DNA from: Auanema rhodensis
Lineage: Eukaryota; Nematoda; Chromadorea; Rhabditida; Rhabditidae
DNA length: 64,000 nucleotides
Reading direction: 5' to 3'
NCBI GenBank assembly: GCA_964057225.1
Contig: OZ059895.1
Location: 5,766,001 to 5,830,000 of the forward strand
The notes under the pieces: generated by a model
Told to the model about the DNA's origin: nothing
The model's database searches: none
The model's input: the letters and a program-made list of their open reading frames with translations, nothing else
Part shown: piece after piece, positions 12,341 to 26,810 of the stretch
Layout: each line of letters opens with the position of its first letter
How positions within the stretch are numbered: the first letter of the stretch is position 1
Made by a program: the position numbers and the translations under genes

Positions 12341-15300
12341 CTCTCTATTCTCTCATCGTTTATGTTTTATGAAAAAAGAGAGAATGAGTGAGATATTCCT
12401 CACTAGTCTGATTTCCCTTATACGTTTATAGCTACAGTCAGTAACATTTATCTTTCCGTTTCCTTTCACCAGTCACCCTCCCCCCTCCCCCCCTCTTTTT
12501 TGGATCAGAAAGGAGCGTTGTCCTTCCAGTCATAAACCGCTTGGATTTTCTCTACCAACTACCAATCCTCTTTCTTCCTCTATACATGGAATAGTCATCC
12601 TCATGAATACTGAATGATTTTAAGCTTTTCAAATTTGCTTATTGTAAGGTTTCAGTTTTTTTTATAGTCTTGGCTACACTGGTATGAGCCAATGTCCAAC
12701 AATCATTTATGAACATTCAAGTTAAAGCTATTTATCAAAGAATTTGTCTTTATATATCCAATAGAAATGATTTACAATGACAGAAATACTAGTATTCCTA
12801 TTATTTATATACATTTATTATCATTCTTTTTTAATTCTTTAAAATATTTCTTTATTTTGTACTAAATTGTGATAAATTCTATATTGAAAGTTTAAATCAA
12901 TCTACGCTTTCTAGAAAAGAAAGCATAGTTCTATTTATTTTCTTCTGTTCTTGTTCCTGCTTATTCTTTTTCTCCTCCCCTTCTCTTTCCTTCATTCTGC
13001 TTGCTCTATTTTCAGCCTACAGTTTTACTAATCTAATACCTCTCAGCAACCTTATGTTCTTGTTCAAAAAAATGTTTAAGAAATATAAATATAAGAAATC
13101 CAATCAATAGATGACCGATGATATTCTTTTCTATTTCTTCATTGCGTTTTGTCCTCCTCTTTCGGAGGAGAGTTGCAGCAAGGAGGGTTGGTCTCTCTTA
13201 TTTTTTACGATCAGACCGTTGCCCTCATAGATGCAAACACACACGCACATGCAGACATACATTTTAAACTATTTAATCATATAGTTAATGACGTTAATGT
13301 ACATTTTATGAAATTACTTAAAGAACACTATCATTAGACAACAATAGTCGCGACATTCTCAACTATGATTCATCCTTCCAAACTATATGCTTTTTTAAAA
13401 TATTACGTCACCTTTCATCAAGTTCTTAACCTCATTCTTCTAATTTTTCCCTATCGCTGTTTGTAATCATTCCCGATTACAATACTATTCTTACTGATAA
13501 TAAACTTTTTTCTTTGAAAATATTCTTAATTTCCATTCATTAACATTGTTCATTGTTGAAGCCTTATCATCGTCGTAGAATTAATGTAAATGTTGATGAC
13601 ATCAAGATCATTTAAGAAGAAAGATTATTGAATATCCAGTCTCATATCTCGTCTCCATAGCATTCCTGATCCTGAGATGCTACTGATAATGATAATGGCG
13701 ATGTAGATAGTTGTGATGATTCGATAATGTCTCTTGCTTTGATTCATAGTTAAAATCTCACCAAGTCAAGTCATCCGTGTCGTTTATTCACAATCACCTA
13801 GTCATAGCTATGTGAGTTCACATCAGAATTATCCGCTTCGTAAGAGATATGCTGAGGATATTTCCGAGGTGACAAAACCGATTTCAGAATATTCATCAAT
13901 TGATTGGTATTGTATCATTTCATCTATTACTATATTCAAACCCGTATTCGATACCTTACATGTTGAACATGAATAAACGAAAGAAGAGAGAGACAACGGA
14001 GGAGGTAGAGAGAGAGCTCAAACTTCAGTTTTTGTAAAATTCGTTATTCAGTCTTAAAAAAATTTTGACGAACATTGATCAACTGCAGAAGTTCTTTTTC
14101 GTGAACAATCATTGTAGAAACTAAAGATAATCATCGAAATAATGCGTTGTCCTTCTTTATTGTGCAAAGTAGTCGTGAGTTTCGCAGAATCGATAGTAAA
14201 TGATAGGCAAATTCCAATAATTTTGACCTTTTTTTGCAAATCAATTACACATAATCCAAAGAGAAACTTATAAATACTATTAAAACTAAATGAATTAAAT
14301 CGATTCATTGTCTCAGTTCAGTCAGTAACTGCTAGAGTTTTTCATCAATATGGTGGTAGAATCTATACGTGAATGTTTTCTTTTTTTAAATGGGGGGGGG
14401 GGGGATTGTCCGGCTATCATTTGGCCTTATTCCCAGTTTCTCTTCTTCTCTCTATCAGCCGTCTTTTTCTCACTCTTCTTCTCCCCCGCCATACTCTCCC
14501 AACCATCATCAACATCATCATACTGTGATGTCGTCGTCGTGATGACACATTCACTGTCTAGTAGTATTGCACATCTGCCAACTTTATATTATTTTCCGAA
14601 TCCCTTTTGTCTACAATAATCATCTAAAATACATTCCGAAAGAAATAGTGTTAAGTGTTGAAGAAGAAGAAAGAAAGAAATACGAGTAGCAGATGGAGAG
14701 CTAAACATTTATTTAGAAGACCACAAGTTTATCAAAAATGGTCATTTTACTTTTTTACTTGTAATTTTATTCGTAAAAAAACCCAAATAAAAAGCTCAAT
14801 ACTTCTAGTAATACCAGTTTTAAATAAAATACAATTCTATTTTCTAAATATATTCATTACATCTGTAAGAAAAATGAACTTTCTGTCTTTGCATGTGTGA
14901 CCTATCCATCTAAAGTGTAGCGAGGAGTTGCCCCTTCAATACTATTCCTAGCTCATTGCAGTGTTCGTGCACTTCTTATCTATATCCCTGATTTTTCTCT
15001 GTTTTTTTAAGAAGCTAATAGCAAAAAAACAATAAATTCCTCTAATATCTATATTGCCAAGGACGGACATTCATTAAAATATCCTGCACGTTTTACTAAT
15101 CGTATTTATTTTTGTCATCGTAAGGTTAGGTTCAATCAATTTTCTTCCTTTTCATCAGGATTCGAAGGCTAAACGTTGAACCATTCATCAAGTTATTGTT
15201 TTTTTCTGTTCAGTACTGCAAATATCTTTGGCCTAGTCCTCTCTTCGTCCTGTTACTATTCAAATCCAAAATAAATTAGCGCTCGTTCAAATCATTAAAT

Positions 15301-15937
15301 ATCTAATTGACGTTAACCTTAAACATATTCCCTAATAATATATTCAAATTTTCTTATTTTTGAATAAAGCAACCTAAGAAAACTTTGGAATATATATTTT
15401 TTTTGAATTATAAAAACAACATAAAATATGTGACAAATTCACGTGACATTCATGACTCAAGTGAATGATACAGCGCATGGCGGTTCCTTATTCGTAGGAC
15501 GAGCAGATCGGTTGTGTGATTTTGCTTTAGTGAAAACAATTATGAAATCCGCGTTTCGGAAGTGAGTACAGTCGAATGATCTACAATACGTTGTTAAAAG
15601 AACGGCTTTAATTAAGATTAAACAAAAAAGCTGAAAAGAAACTATATGCTCAGCGAATAGCTTCCCGTTAGATTTAAAAAAATACATTAGAGGAAATAAG
15701 AGAGAGAGAGGGGGAGGGAGGTAGACAGAAAAGTGACTAGGAAGAAAAAGAGAAAATTACAGAAAAGAGATCTAAGACAGTTGAAGAAAAAGATAACAAG
15801 ATAATGAGACGAGAAAAGAAAGACAGATCGGAGGACCCGATTTTCAGCTGCTTCTTTTTCGTTAAGTCCTTCCTTCTCCGTTCGTCTTTGTTCGTCTCCA
15901 ACCAAACTGCTGCAACTGATGATGCTGCCAAGCAAGA

Positions 15938-16018
<81 letters not shown>

Positions 16019-19000
16019 ACGCACTTACTGTCTTTCTTATATCGTCTCTTGTTCCCACCTTTTTTCACTCTGCTCGTATTCATAGAGCATGATCTATTTC
16101 ACTTTTATTTCTTATTTGTTTGTCTTCAAAATAATCAGAATCACTGAAACCTCTTTCGCACCTTGTATTTTATGAAGAACTACAAGCCAATTATCATTCT
16201 TCACGAGCTGTAGTACTTGACCTTAACATCTCCTCTGCGACATGTCGGTACTTCCAACCACCTGTCGGATAGAAAGTTTGCGCGGCAACCTGCATACATC
16301 TGACCCATTGCGAAATTAGCTGACCCAATGGGATTTTTCAAAAATGTTTAATACAGTCCCAGATACGATGACAGCATCTAGCTCTATCAATATAATCTGT
16401 TGCAGAATTTGTCTTATAACGCTCTCAAACCGCCACCTATTATTTGAAATCTGTTCTGAACTAGCTTTTTCTATTTGGACTGTGAATGCGCGCAAGGGAA
16501 ATGCCAGTTGTTCTTAATTTTTGATTTCTATTCTATTGATATTCTCTATGATAATTGACATGTTTGCAATCTAGTTCAATTCATATGATTAATGAAATCT
16601 AGAGTATAATCGATACCAATATTTAAAATATTTTCCAAACCATTAGCATGAATGTTTCATTACTTTTATGTTACTGATGTATCAGCTATTTTCATCTCAT
16701 AATTGTTGAAAACTAAGTTTTTCGTTTTAAATTGGTGTATTTCGATTTTTTAGCTTTACTCACGTCGATAACGAGAAAAAACTTGACGTACTATCACCAT
16801 CTCGCTCGCTCGAAGTGCCAAATAGTGGATCCTCTACTTCTCTCTTAAGTCCGAGGTATTTTAACGCTCATTTAACTTTGCTATTGATGATTGTCCTTAG
16901 AAGTGTTTTTTCTTACGATTTTAATATACCTGATAACTCGAACGGCATTCGTTTAGTTGCTAGTGCTTCTGAGTTGGGTGGCAACAAAGAAATAAGAGGT
17001 TAACTTACTTTAATTTTTTTTAATTGGTGTCATATTAATAGAAGATTACTGGAATGCCACACAGACTAGTATGATTAGTTCAGAAGCTTTAATTCCTGTT
17101 CAACGGGAGAGCGAACGCTCCTTTTTCGTCGAGGGATCTCTAGAATCATTAGAAGAAAGTGAGATTTTAATATATTCTAGCATAAAACAAAGTTTTTTCT
17201 AAGGCGAACGGTCCAATTCATCTTTGATGCATCCACATTGTTCCGAAGTACCTAATGATCATGCATCGAATTCAGAAGGTTTTTTCTAAATATTACCATA
17301 TTTTCATCATTTACGTTCGTTTTAGGATCTTCATGTGAAATAAATTATGTTCATAAGAGATCTTTTTCTGCCGATGTATTATCAGCGGATAACGATGAGC
17401 AAAACGACCCTAAAGTGGAAACTATTTCTCATGACAGAGCACACTCTCAGGTTTTTACATTCACAAATTTTTCTGTTATTTCTGAATTGTTAGGACTCTC
17501 TGCCACAGACGGATCCTTCTCAGGCATCCTACACATCTCCGGATGTTCCTGAAATTCCTCGTTCTGTCGATGAAGTTCATATATCAGGTGGCTCTTCAAA
17601 TCTGGATATTCTGAACTCTTCGTTAGAACCTCTACCTGATTCACCTTGGGTTGATGATCAACTTTCACCTAGTAGAATATTTGATTTTACTGATAACAGA
17701 CCTCGTAATCATGTAGACTTGCCAGCAATAAGTGAGGAAACTGAACAGGTATACTTTATTTTTATTTTTATTATTTTTTTTTGTTTAAAGGATCCGTTAC
17801 CTCGTTCTCGTGAGCTCATAGAGCTAATGAAAAAATCGTATAATGCGGAACCTTTTGTTTGTTCCCCAACTACATTCTCGGATAAAGATGAATCTTATAA
17901 TAGCCCAATCAGCAGTCCCCCTGTTCCTATACATAGGTACGGCTTTTTTTAATGCTGATGGTATTATACTAATTTCCAGGCGCGTTGTTAGTGATAATCA
18001 TATTTTATATGGTAATTCGAATGAATCAGTAAATAGGGCAGAGGTAAGTACTTGTTTTTGTTAAGGTGTTTTTGAGATTAGTAATATGTTAGATTCGTCC
18101 TCGTGAACATTTAACTCGTTCGGGTCCAGTATCTAGTCGATGTAAAAGCCAAGTTATGTTACATAAGGCCGAAGAGCATGATGAATCTGCCAAGGTTGAT
18201 CGTAACCTGAGTAATTCAGACCCAGCTCTCAATGTAGAGAAGGATGAAAACGGTAATCAATAAGCTGAAGTTGAATTATCCGTGTTTTCTGTTTAGAAGC
18301 TCCTGAAGTTCCATCCGTGCCGCCACCAGTTGTTATTACTCGTAAAAACTCTTCTGCTCAGGCTAGCTCCTGGCAAAGGTTTCTACCCTCTGGTGGCGCT
18401 AATCCTCATAATGTAGTATATTTTTGAGTTATAGAGGTAAAACGTTTATATTTAGGTTATCATCCCAACAACTGCAAATCTGCCTACAAGAACCATAAAG
18501 AGGACCGAATCTTCTGTTGATAATCTCAAGTTAGTTTTCTTATATTTACTACTAAGTTTTTGCTTACTTTTGTTCTGGTGTTATGGGAATAGTGTGGTGC
18601 TAATGTATCTGTTTAGAAATCCTTTGTTATGTTTTGTTTCTTCTTCTCTTATACATTGTACCGAGTGTGCTTTCGTCGTGAACGAATTTTCTTTCAAATA
18701 TTTTCTTTTTTTTCTTTATTTGAATGATGCCTTGTATGAATGATTGAACGAAATAGAAATATACCTGCTTGTGATGCTTGTAAGGGTTGTGTAGTTTTCG
18801 GAAGTTTTAGTTCTGCATTAAACCGCCATGTCGTTTCCTCGAATAGCAGTGGGCCTGCTGCTAATTTTATGCGACGAAGTCTCCGGTTTTTTTCCAATGT
18901 TGGAGCACGAGCCAGTGGATCACCTAGAAGCCTTGATTATGATCTAATTTCACCTGTTTCTTCACTTTCCACTCCAAGCAGAGATGAATACCCCACACTG

Positions 19001-22000
19001 CGGCGAAGAGCAACTGCACCTCATAGGAAATCAAGTCGAATGAAAGCTAGGTGGGATATTGACTGTAGCCATGCCTCAATTTCCTTTTATGCTGAAAACA
19101 GCACATGCTAAATGGCAGAATCAAAAAATCCTGGGATTTTTCTTTCTGTTATGGTTCGAAGACGTCCGGTGTCTGTTTTGAGTTATAACAAAATTTATTT
19201 CTTTGTAATTCAAATATTTCCCCTTTTGATTTAATTTTTGTGACATGATCCCGTTTCATATCCTCGAACCAAACGTTTGTGAGAATATCATGATTTCTGC
19301 CAGTCAGCACGTGTTCTTTCGCTCTCAATTTGCACTTTATTTGTGTTTATTAATTTGCATGGTTTTAGGAGTGATTCATCTTCTCCTTCTAGGTTTGTCT
19401 TATTCATTGAGCATGTATGCATATGCTTGAAAGCTTTGTGATGTAATACCCAACTATGTCCTCACTGTACTTGTCTTTTTGAAGATGGATTTATAACAAG
19501 TCTACACCAATCACTAATTTCCATCTAACACCAAAAACTTCTAAATGTATATTTTCTGTGACATGTATCAAAGTGGCTAACATCTGTCACGCCATTACCT
19601 AATGGACATCATCTAACTTTCTAATCGTTAATAGTTATTTGTGTTTATGACAGTTATTCAAGGTCGGATCGGTCGCGGGTTGAAAAGAAAAAGGAGAAAG
19701 GCTCTTCCGACACCTTTTTTGGAAATTGGTTAGGTAGTAGAGGGCGAGGAAAGAAGGTAACGAACAACATACAGCATACTTTGATGTGATTTTATAATTT
19801 TAATGATTTCAGAGTAAAGAAAGGCCGAGTGTTGATCATGTATTCTGCAATTATGCCGGGCGGAATATTCAGCAGTCTGCCTCCTTCCCAGTGGTATGTT
19901 ACTTGCTTAAATGATCCTTCACCGAAGTTTTTCGTTCTTACAGAGACGTCCTGGAGATTCTCACCGTCCTGCTATTCCCGCTTTTGCTGAAGGTTGGTTC
20001 TTTTGTTTTTTTTAAGTTAAAAAGGGAGGAAGTTTGGAAATGTAAATGGATTGTCATCTGGTTGTTTAATATGGCTGACACATGGGCTTGATGGTTAAGA
20101 TGCAAGGGTGTTTGTTTCATTTTTTAACGCAAAATTAAAAGCATGAACGACGGTACTACCGTCAACGGCCACAAAACAGGAATACTGATATATGATCTAA
20201 GAATGAAGACGCAATGACTCAAGACATGTTTTCTCATGTTATGTTCTTTATGTTATTTTGGCGCACTCATTACTTCTTAAATGGATAGTGTGTGCCTGTA
20301 TGTCTAAGTCTGTATATTGAAGGCAACAAGCGCATAAAATCTTGCTCCAAATGTAGGACTGTCCAATCCTCTCGTATTCCTCATCTTGTATCTCACTTTG
20401 GACTTGGCCTTCTTCATATATTTTGTTGCTATTTCATTCCTTTCTAACTGTTGTCAATTTTTGGAATCAGCAGTAAATGTCGTTAAATATAAAAATTTGC
20501 TATCGGATGAGGGTAGAACACAACATACTTTAGAATTGACGCACAGTTTTGAAGTCACTGACGAAGAAGAACGAACTTTAATCAGCCGCATTTTCTTTGT
20601 TTTCTCTTTGTCCATGAGTTGTTGTCTTCATCACCAAATATCGTCATTCATGTCGTTTTTGTTACTGCATTGTTGCAGCACGGAGAGATTTAATTTGCCT
20701 TTCCTTTTTGCTCACCTCTTTCCTATTTAACAGCAGATGGTTTTTTTGCGAGTTGAACCCTTTTTTCATTCTTTTCCCATATCTTTCATATGGATCTTGC
20801 CATTCCCGTCTTTTTCGTTTTCATTTTCACCTCCCATGAAAATTCCGTGAGCAACATTTCATTAATTCGTTTGTTTTCCTCCGATTTCTGTAGTAATTGA
20901 CTATGTTCTTCTATAGAATTCCGTCTATTGGTTTTTCGGACACCTTCAGTAGTCTGTCGCCCTTCGGCTGCTTCTATTACTGATGCCAATCACGATGACG
21001 GCTCCACCCCCATCTCATGAACGTCGTCGCTGCTCAATGCCTAATGCGAGTTGCGCTTTGCCTGACGGAAAGATGGATATAGCGTCTCCATTTTCATCGA
21101 AATCTTTCCTTAACCGACTTTCTAAATTTATCCGTGGTCCTTCATGTCGAGTTCATAAATGCAGCTATCGAAGATCTAGCAATCTCTCTGATGAAGCTGG
21201 TCAAGCTGCCGTTGCTAGACGTCGCGGAATTCGTACCTTAGCTTCTTCGCCTACTAAGGAAGGAGATTATGATGTATGCAAAGTTGATCCACAGCGTGTG
21301 TATCGGGATCAGCTGCGTCTTCTTCTTCGCGACGATTCTACTCAGGATGATTCAGTTGTCTGTAGCATGACTCGGTCATTCTCAGAAGGAGATGTTCGAA
21401 ATAATGATGAAAACGGTAGTGATTTCTATGACGATGTTGTTGAACGGTACGGTCTCTTTTCAAGTGAATACAACGGTGGGTTATTCGATTCATCTATATA
21501 ACTAGTCAGGCCTGTTCAGAAACTGTTTGTGTCCCCGAAGGTGTTGTATTTGGTAATGATAAATGCTATATTACGGAAGCATTTCTATGTAGTTTGGGCT
21601 CTTCGAACTCTTTAACAACCCCTCCTACAAGTATTCGTGGGCAAACTGTAACTGATGACGAAGATGACGATGATATTTCGGACGATAATGCATTCATCAG
21701 CCGTCGAGTTCCGGATGATGATGACGTTGACTTGTTTCCACCGCTAAGAGCTTCAAGTTATCCTCGTAGTCGTAGAGTTTCTGCCTTGATTTTCCACTCA
21801 TTGGCCAGAACGTTGTCAGGAAGAAAATTGACACTTCCCGATGTCATGCCAAGCAGTTTTTTTAAATGGCGAAACAGAGATTCAGACGATGAAGATGGTG
21901 CAAAAACTTTTGAAAAAAGTGTGATTGATTTAAATGACAATGCATATTTTTAGGTTTGCCTGATAATATCTCGAGAGTGTTTTCTCCTACCGAACTGGAT

Positions 22001-25000
22001 GATGTTGAGCCTGAAAGAACTGACTTGCATAGTTTACTACTGTAAGTTAATGATACCATCTCTGATTTTTTAATTTCGCTATTCCACGTTTCAGTGAAAA
22101 TCCGAAATGGAGTCGTTTGGCCCTGTTTTCTGATACTGAATATCAAACCTGGCACGAGAAATATCGCCATGACAAGTTAAGCGACAAAGCAATCAAGAAG
22201 CAAGATGCCATTTATGGTACGTTTTCTTATTGTATCACATTGAGAATATTATATATTTTTCAGAACTAATTATGATTGAGCGGCAACATTGTGCTAATCT
22301 CGTATTTTTACAACAGGTACTTAAAAACTTTTAATCTATCAAGATTTAAATAAAATGTATTTCATTAAAGGGATATCGTATGAGACTTCTGGAAGAGAAT
22401 ATATTGTCTCAAGCAGAAGTTAATGCTCTTATACCTGATGTCATCGATGCTTTATTATTATTTCACTGCAACTTATTGGAGCAGCTTCTCGAACGACAAC
22501 GAAGTGTTGATGAGATTGAGACTATTTCTGATATTCTCGCTAAAGAGGTTTTCTTTTCAATCTATTTTTAAACAAAAATAACTTTTACAGTTATCTGATG
22601 AAGGGACTCATACAGCTGTATGTATCAATGCTTATACAACATTCGGAACTTCCAAGCAGAAGGCAGAACAAGCTTATAGTATTTTGAAAGTTAAGAATTC
22701 TAAATTTAATGAAATTCTTAAGGTTTTCTTATATTAGCAATATTATTTTCATTGTTTTTAATTTCTAGCTTTGGGAAACTGATAAACTGTACCGTCGATA
22801 CGAATATAAGTCCATTATGGCTAAGATTATTGGTCGTCCTACGAAATATCGCCTCTTGTTGGAAACAATTGCTCGAAATGAAAGCAATAAGTTCAGCAAG
22901 ACAGCTGAGTGTACTGAAAAAGCTTTTCAAGTATTTTGCAATTTTTTAAATTTTTTTTTCAAAAAATTTGCTTTCAAGGCTGCAAAAAGGTTTGCTCTTC
23001 GAATCGATCAAAATTTGATGGTCGCTCAGTTAGCACGTCACTGGGAGAAAGTTCGAACTCATTTTGATATAAGTAGTTACACATATCTATACATTCCTGA
23101 CAAGGCTTCCGGATTTGTTCGCTTGAAGTGGACGGTTCGTATTTCATTAACTGCTTATAATCGAATTTTCTTGTTATTTCGTACTTAATGCGAATTTTCT
23201 TGTTTAGCTGGACGACATTTGTTCTGAAATTAATGAAAACGGGAGAAGATTGATGTGTTTGGGGGATGTTTGGTGGAAAGTCCAATCTGGGGGCTCTTGT
23301 AAACTCAATCCAGGTATGCTTTAATCTATTAATTATCTGATGTTTCATCTACTTCAGTAACAATGGCTTTATTCGATGACATTCTAGTTTTGCTTGTAAA
23401 AAAAAACACAAAAATGGTCTTTGCTTCAACGGTATGCTATAAAATAATAAACTCCTTTATTATTCATTTCTTTTGTTAATCAAATGGGATTTTAAAAATG
23501 AGTTTTTCAGGAGCAAGCTGTATTACCAGTCTCAAACTTGATTCTTCGTATCTCCGGAAAAGGACAATCTATTATGCTAGCATCTGCTGTTAAGCCAACA
23601 TTATTGGAGTTTGAATTCCATTCTAAGTCAGATATGGCAAAGTGGTCTAGCACATTAGATACGTGCATTAACGTCGTACCTACTTCGGGTTCGTTTCACT
23701 TTCTTTTCACTTACTTATATTAAAAGAAATAGAATAAAGAGGAAAATCAAATGAATTTCACAAAATGAAACGAGAAGGGCTATTTCATTTCCTATTTGAA
23801 AGTCAGACTATCTCAGTGAACTTTCACCTTTTCAGTAAGATTGTCTTCACGAAATGAAGACATAATATCTGTGCAGGAAGAGAAAAAGGTCAAAGAAGAG
23901 GAAGAAATGTGGTTCAGGAAACTTAACAAACTCTTTGGTATTGCACTTTAAATTAATTTCCTGTTTAATTAAATATTTTGCAGCTGACCGTCTCGATCAA
24001 GAGAGGATGTTGGCGGATTATTTGGTTTCTCGCAGAAAGTTCTTAGATGAAATTCGAGCTCATGTATTCACTTTAAATTGCTCTGGAAGATCAGATCTCC
24101 AAGAAAGGGTTCGAGAAGCTATTAAAGTGAAATTCCGCGATCTCAAAAATTACCGAACAGTTCCTCTTAATAAAAGTACCACTTTTAACGAATATATTTT
24201 TTAATTTAAGTGTTTACTAATTTTAGTGATTGATGATATAACAAAGGCTAGGGAATCTGAACTAATGAATTACTTCAATAATGATTTTGTTGATGATGCT
24301 GATTCTGACAGTTCTAATTCTGATAGCTCATCAGGAAAGTGTGTTCGTCCCAGAAGAATTAAGACCTTTAATGGAGCTAGCGGTTCAGTAAACAACAAAG
24401 AAAGTACGTTTCAAGTTCCAATTTTTGAAATTTTGTCTTTATTTCTCATTAATTTATAGAATTACAACTGAGACGACACACTACTGTGCCTAGAATGAGT
24501 GAAAGCAGCGAAGCAGGTATTCCTGGTTTCAATAAAAACGCCGAAGATGAAAAGAGGGAAAAGGAAGTAGTGGATGAACAGATTCATCTGATTCCGGTTA
24601 GTTTGAGCGGGATTTGTTTTTGCGTGATACCCAAATTGCAGCTTTCTGAGCCTATTTCCTCTCGACGAGGTTGTACAAGATTAATAAAAGATTGTGAAAG
24701 ATTAAAAACCGAAAATATACTTCTGAAGAATGAGCTTGCTTTGTAAGTGGCACTGTTCACTTTTTATTACGTTTTACTTTTAAGGGAAAAAATTCGGGTT
24801 ACCACTCTCGAAAGGGGTCGTCCCAATTTCAGTCCAACGGTCACTGCTCCTGGAGAAACAATGGAGGCTTTGAGAAAGAAGGAGAAGGAGGCAAGACATT
24901 TTCTTTTTCCAAACCCTTGAGCTGTTTACTCTAGGTCCGAGAGGAGGATGCACGTAGGAGAAGCGAAATTGAGGAAAAACGGCAAGAAATGGCTGAAGCT

Positions 25001-25524
25001 CAAGCAGCTTTTGAGCAGAGCAAACGAGAATGGCAAGAACAGATGGATAGAGATAAGGTATTATTCGAAATATATATATTTTGGCATTTTATTTAATTCA
25101 ACTGATTAATTGATTATATAGGCTGATCTTCTTCGAAGAGAACAGGACATAGCTGAAAAATGGTCGAAGTTGAAAGAAGCTGAATCACGAGCTGGCAGGT
25201 TACCAGTAAGCACGCCAACAAGAATACCTTTTGATAAAGAACCCAAAACACCGTAAGTTTTAGATTTTAATTTTTTCGGCATAAATATGAAGAATACTCT
25301 TTAATTGTGAGTTTCGTAACGTTAAATTTCTTCAGAACATCCTTTGACTCTGTTTAGGGTTTGTTTTTGATATCGTGTAATAGCCCTAATCAATGCTTTT
25401 TTTCTAATGTAGTCGTAGTTGTTGTTTCTTCCCTATAACATTTCACATTTGCAGACCAATCCAAGAACTATCGCCTCTGTTGAAAAGCTTGACTGTCAAA
25501 AGTGAACCCAAGCGCAAGAAATAA
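10669..25524 (+). CDS. Rho guanine-nucleotide exchange factor, AKAP13/GEF-H1/ARHGEF18-like (DH-PH plus coiled coil)
   Basis: Activator of Rho GTPases. First exon 10669-10967, then a 5.8 kb intron, then small exons: 16754-16855, 16901-16998, 17042-17158, 17204-17278, 17326-17450, 17494-17748, 17791-17936, 17980-18043, 18093-18252, 18297-18415, 18456-18529, 18811-19050, 19654-19756, 19813-19893, 19944-19992, and so on. The long N-terminal part is S/P-rich and probably disordered. The DH domain (about 22190-23134) starts with KQDAIYELIMIERQH and contains RPTKYRLLLETI; the PH domain covers 23208-23688. A coiled coil of R/E-rich heptads (24642-25252) follows, as in AKAP13/ARHGEF2. Exons from 20471 to 21448 are uncertain. 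About 1,800 residues. No C1 domain was found. The last exon is 25455-25524. Confidence 0.82.
11526..11564. repeat. (AG)n microsatellite in RhoGEF intron 1
   Basis: Perfect AG dinucleotide run, continuing imperfectly to about 11580, inside the 5.8 kb intron. Confidence 0.95.
12297..12334. repeat. (CT)n microsatellite in RhoGEF intron 1
   Basis: Perfect CT run embedded in a wider polypyrimidine tract of about 12270-12350. Confidence 0.95.
14392..14404. repeat. Homopolymer of 13 G
   Basis: Unbroken G run, unusual in this AT-rich sequence. The length may be a sequencing or assembly error. Confidence 0.9.
15940..16018. repeat. (CT)n microsatellite in RhoGEF intron 1
   Basis: About 79 bp of CT repeats with a few TTT interruptions, inside the 5.8 kb intron. 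The RE-repeat and SL-repeat peptide frames that overlap it are artefacts of the repeat. Confidence 0.95.
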
Positions 25525-26810
25525 TCGTTTTCAATGAAATAGCTCTAATTTTGGACTCTATTCCGGTGTTCTTCTTTTTTTTTTGCATTTATGCTTTACA
25601 AGTGCCTTAATTTCATGCCATTATTCTTACCAACTACTTGCTCAGAATTGACGTCACTTATATCTCGGTTGTTTATTCAGATAGAGCTTATTTATGTTCC
25701 ATATCCGATTATTTTAGTTGATGGAATATTCTGGTTTAATAATATATAATAATAATTACCAAATTTAGGTATCTTTACGATAACTAGACTATTCCCTGCT
25801 TTTTCTTTCTTATAAATTCCACTATAACGTTTACCGTTTTGTACAGTTTGGTGTTTGCCCTAACTCACTTGCTCTCGAAAATGTGTTTTATAGTCGTATT
25901 TAGTGGAATTCTTAAAAATTCTACTAATTCATTTAACAGGTCCCATTTAAATCTTTTATCTTTATATTTCGTTTCTCCGTAATCTATTTAATGTGTTAAT
26001 CGAAGAAATTTTAGATTATCATTACATATATATATATATCTATATATATCTACGACATGTATAAACCATCAACTCTATTAAAAATTACGAAAGCAAAACT
26101 CTTTGTTTATGAACATTAGTATTCGATATTTTTCACTTTATAAATTTAGATTGTGCCTAAATGAAATTGGAAAATTTTATTAGATAAGATGCTTTTAGAG
26201 ATCAGATTGTTTCCTAATCTCTTAATGTTGTCTATAATATGAAGAATCATGCTCAATATTACAAACCATAAAATACTTATTGAAATAGCGTTTTCATTAG
26301 AATTGAATTGTTTTATTCAATAAAGAGGTATTTTTAAAAAGTAGAGAATGTGATGGAGCATTTTGTTGTCTCACTTTAAGAGATTATTTTCAATAATTAA
26401 TAAATGAATAAAGAAAATATATTGTCTTGTGTAATCTAGTTCAAACTTCAATTGTTCATACATAAGTTTGTATTGAACAATGGATATTTTAATAAATATA
26501 TTAATTAAAAAAACAATTTAACTCAAATTTGTATGTGATTGATAATAAACTCTGAAAATAAGCAATACACTTGCAAAAGTTATTTTCAGTTTATTCATTA
26601 TTTCTCGATAGCTTTAGAACTTAAAATAGTTAAAGCGAAAGAAAATAATGTTACAGCTACGAATTTTTAAGAAAAAGAGTTGGAAAAGTGACACAAGAGA
26701 GGGAAACAATTCAAAGATGCTAGAGGTGATAAGTATTCATTATTCATTATTCATATTATATTAATATAAATCTGTATATATGCATTCAACATTTGTTAAT
26801 ATTATGAACG
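25525..26810. other. AT-rich convergent intergenic region
   Basis: This is the 3' space between the RhoGEF (+) and ceramide kinase (-) genes. It holds a TA-rich run near 26029-26052 and AATAAA-like signals such as the one near 26320, but I see no gene. Confidence 0.55.

Noticed and set aside
15737-16085. Several frames encoding RE- and SL-dipeptide runs
   Set aside because: They simply translate the CT/GA microsatellite inside the RhoGEF intron.
20786-20989. 67-codon minus-strand frame inside the RhoGEF gene
   Set aside because: Opposite strand of an intron/exon boundary of a well-supported gene, with no splice or family evidence.
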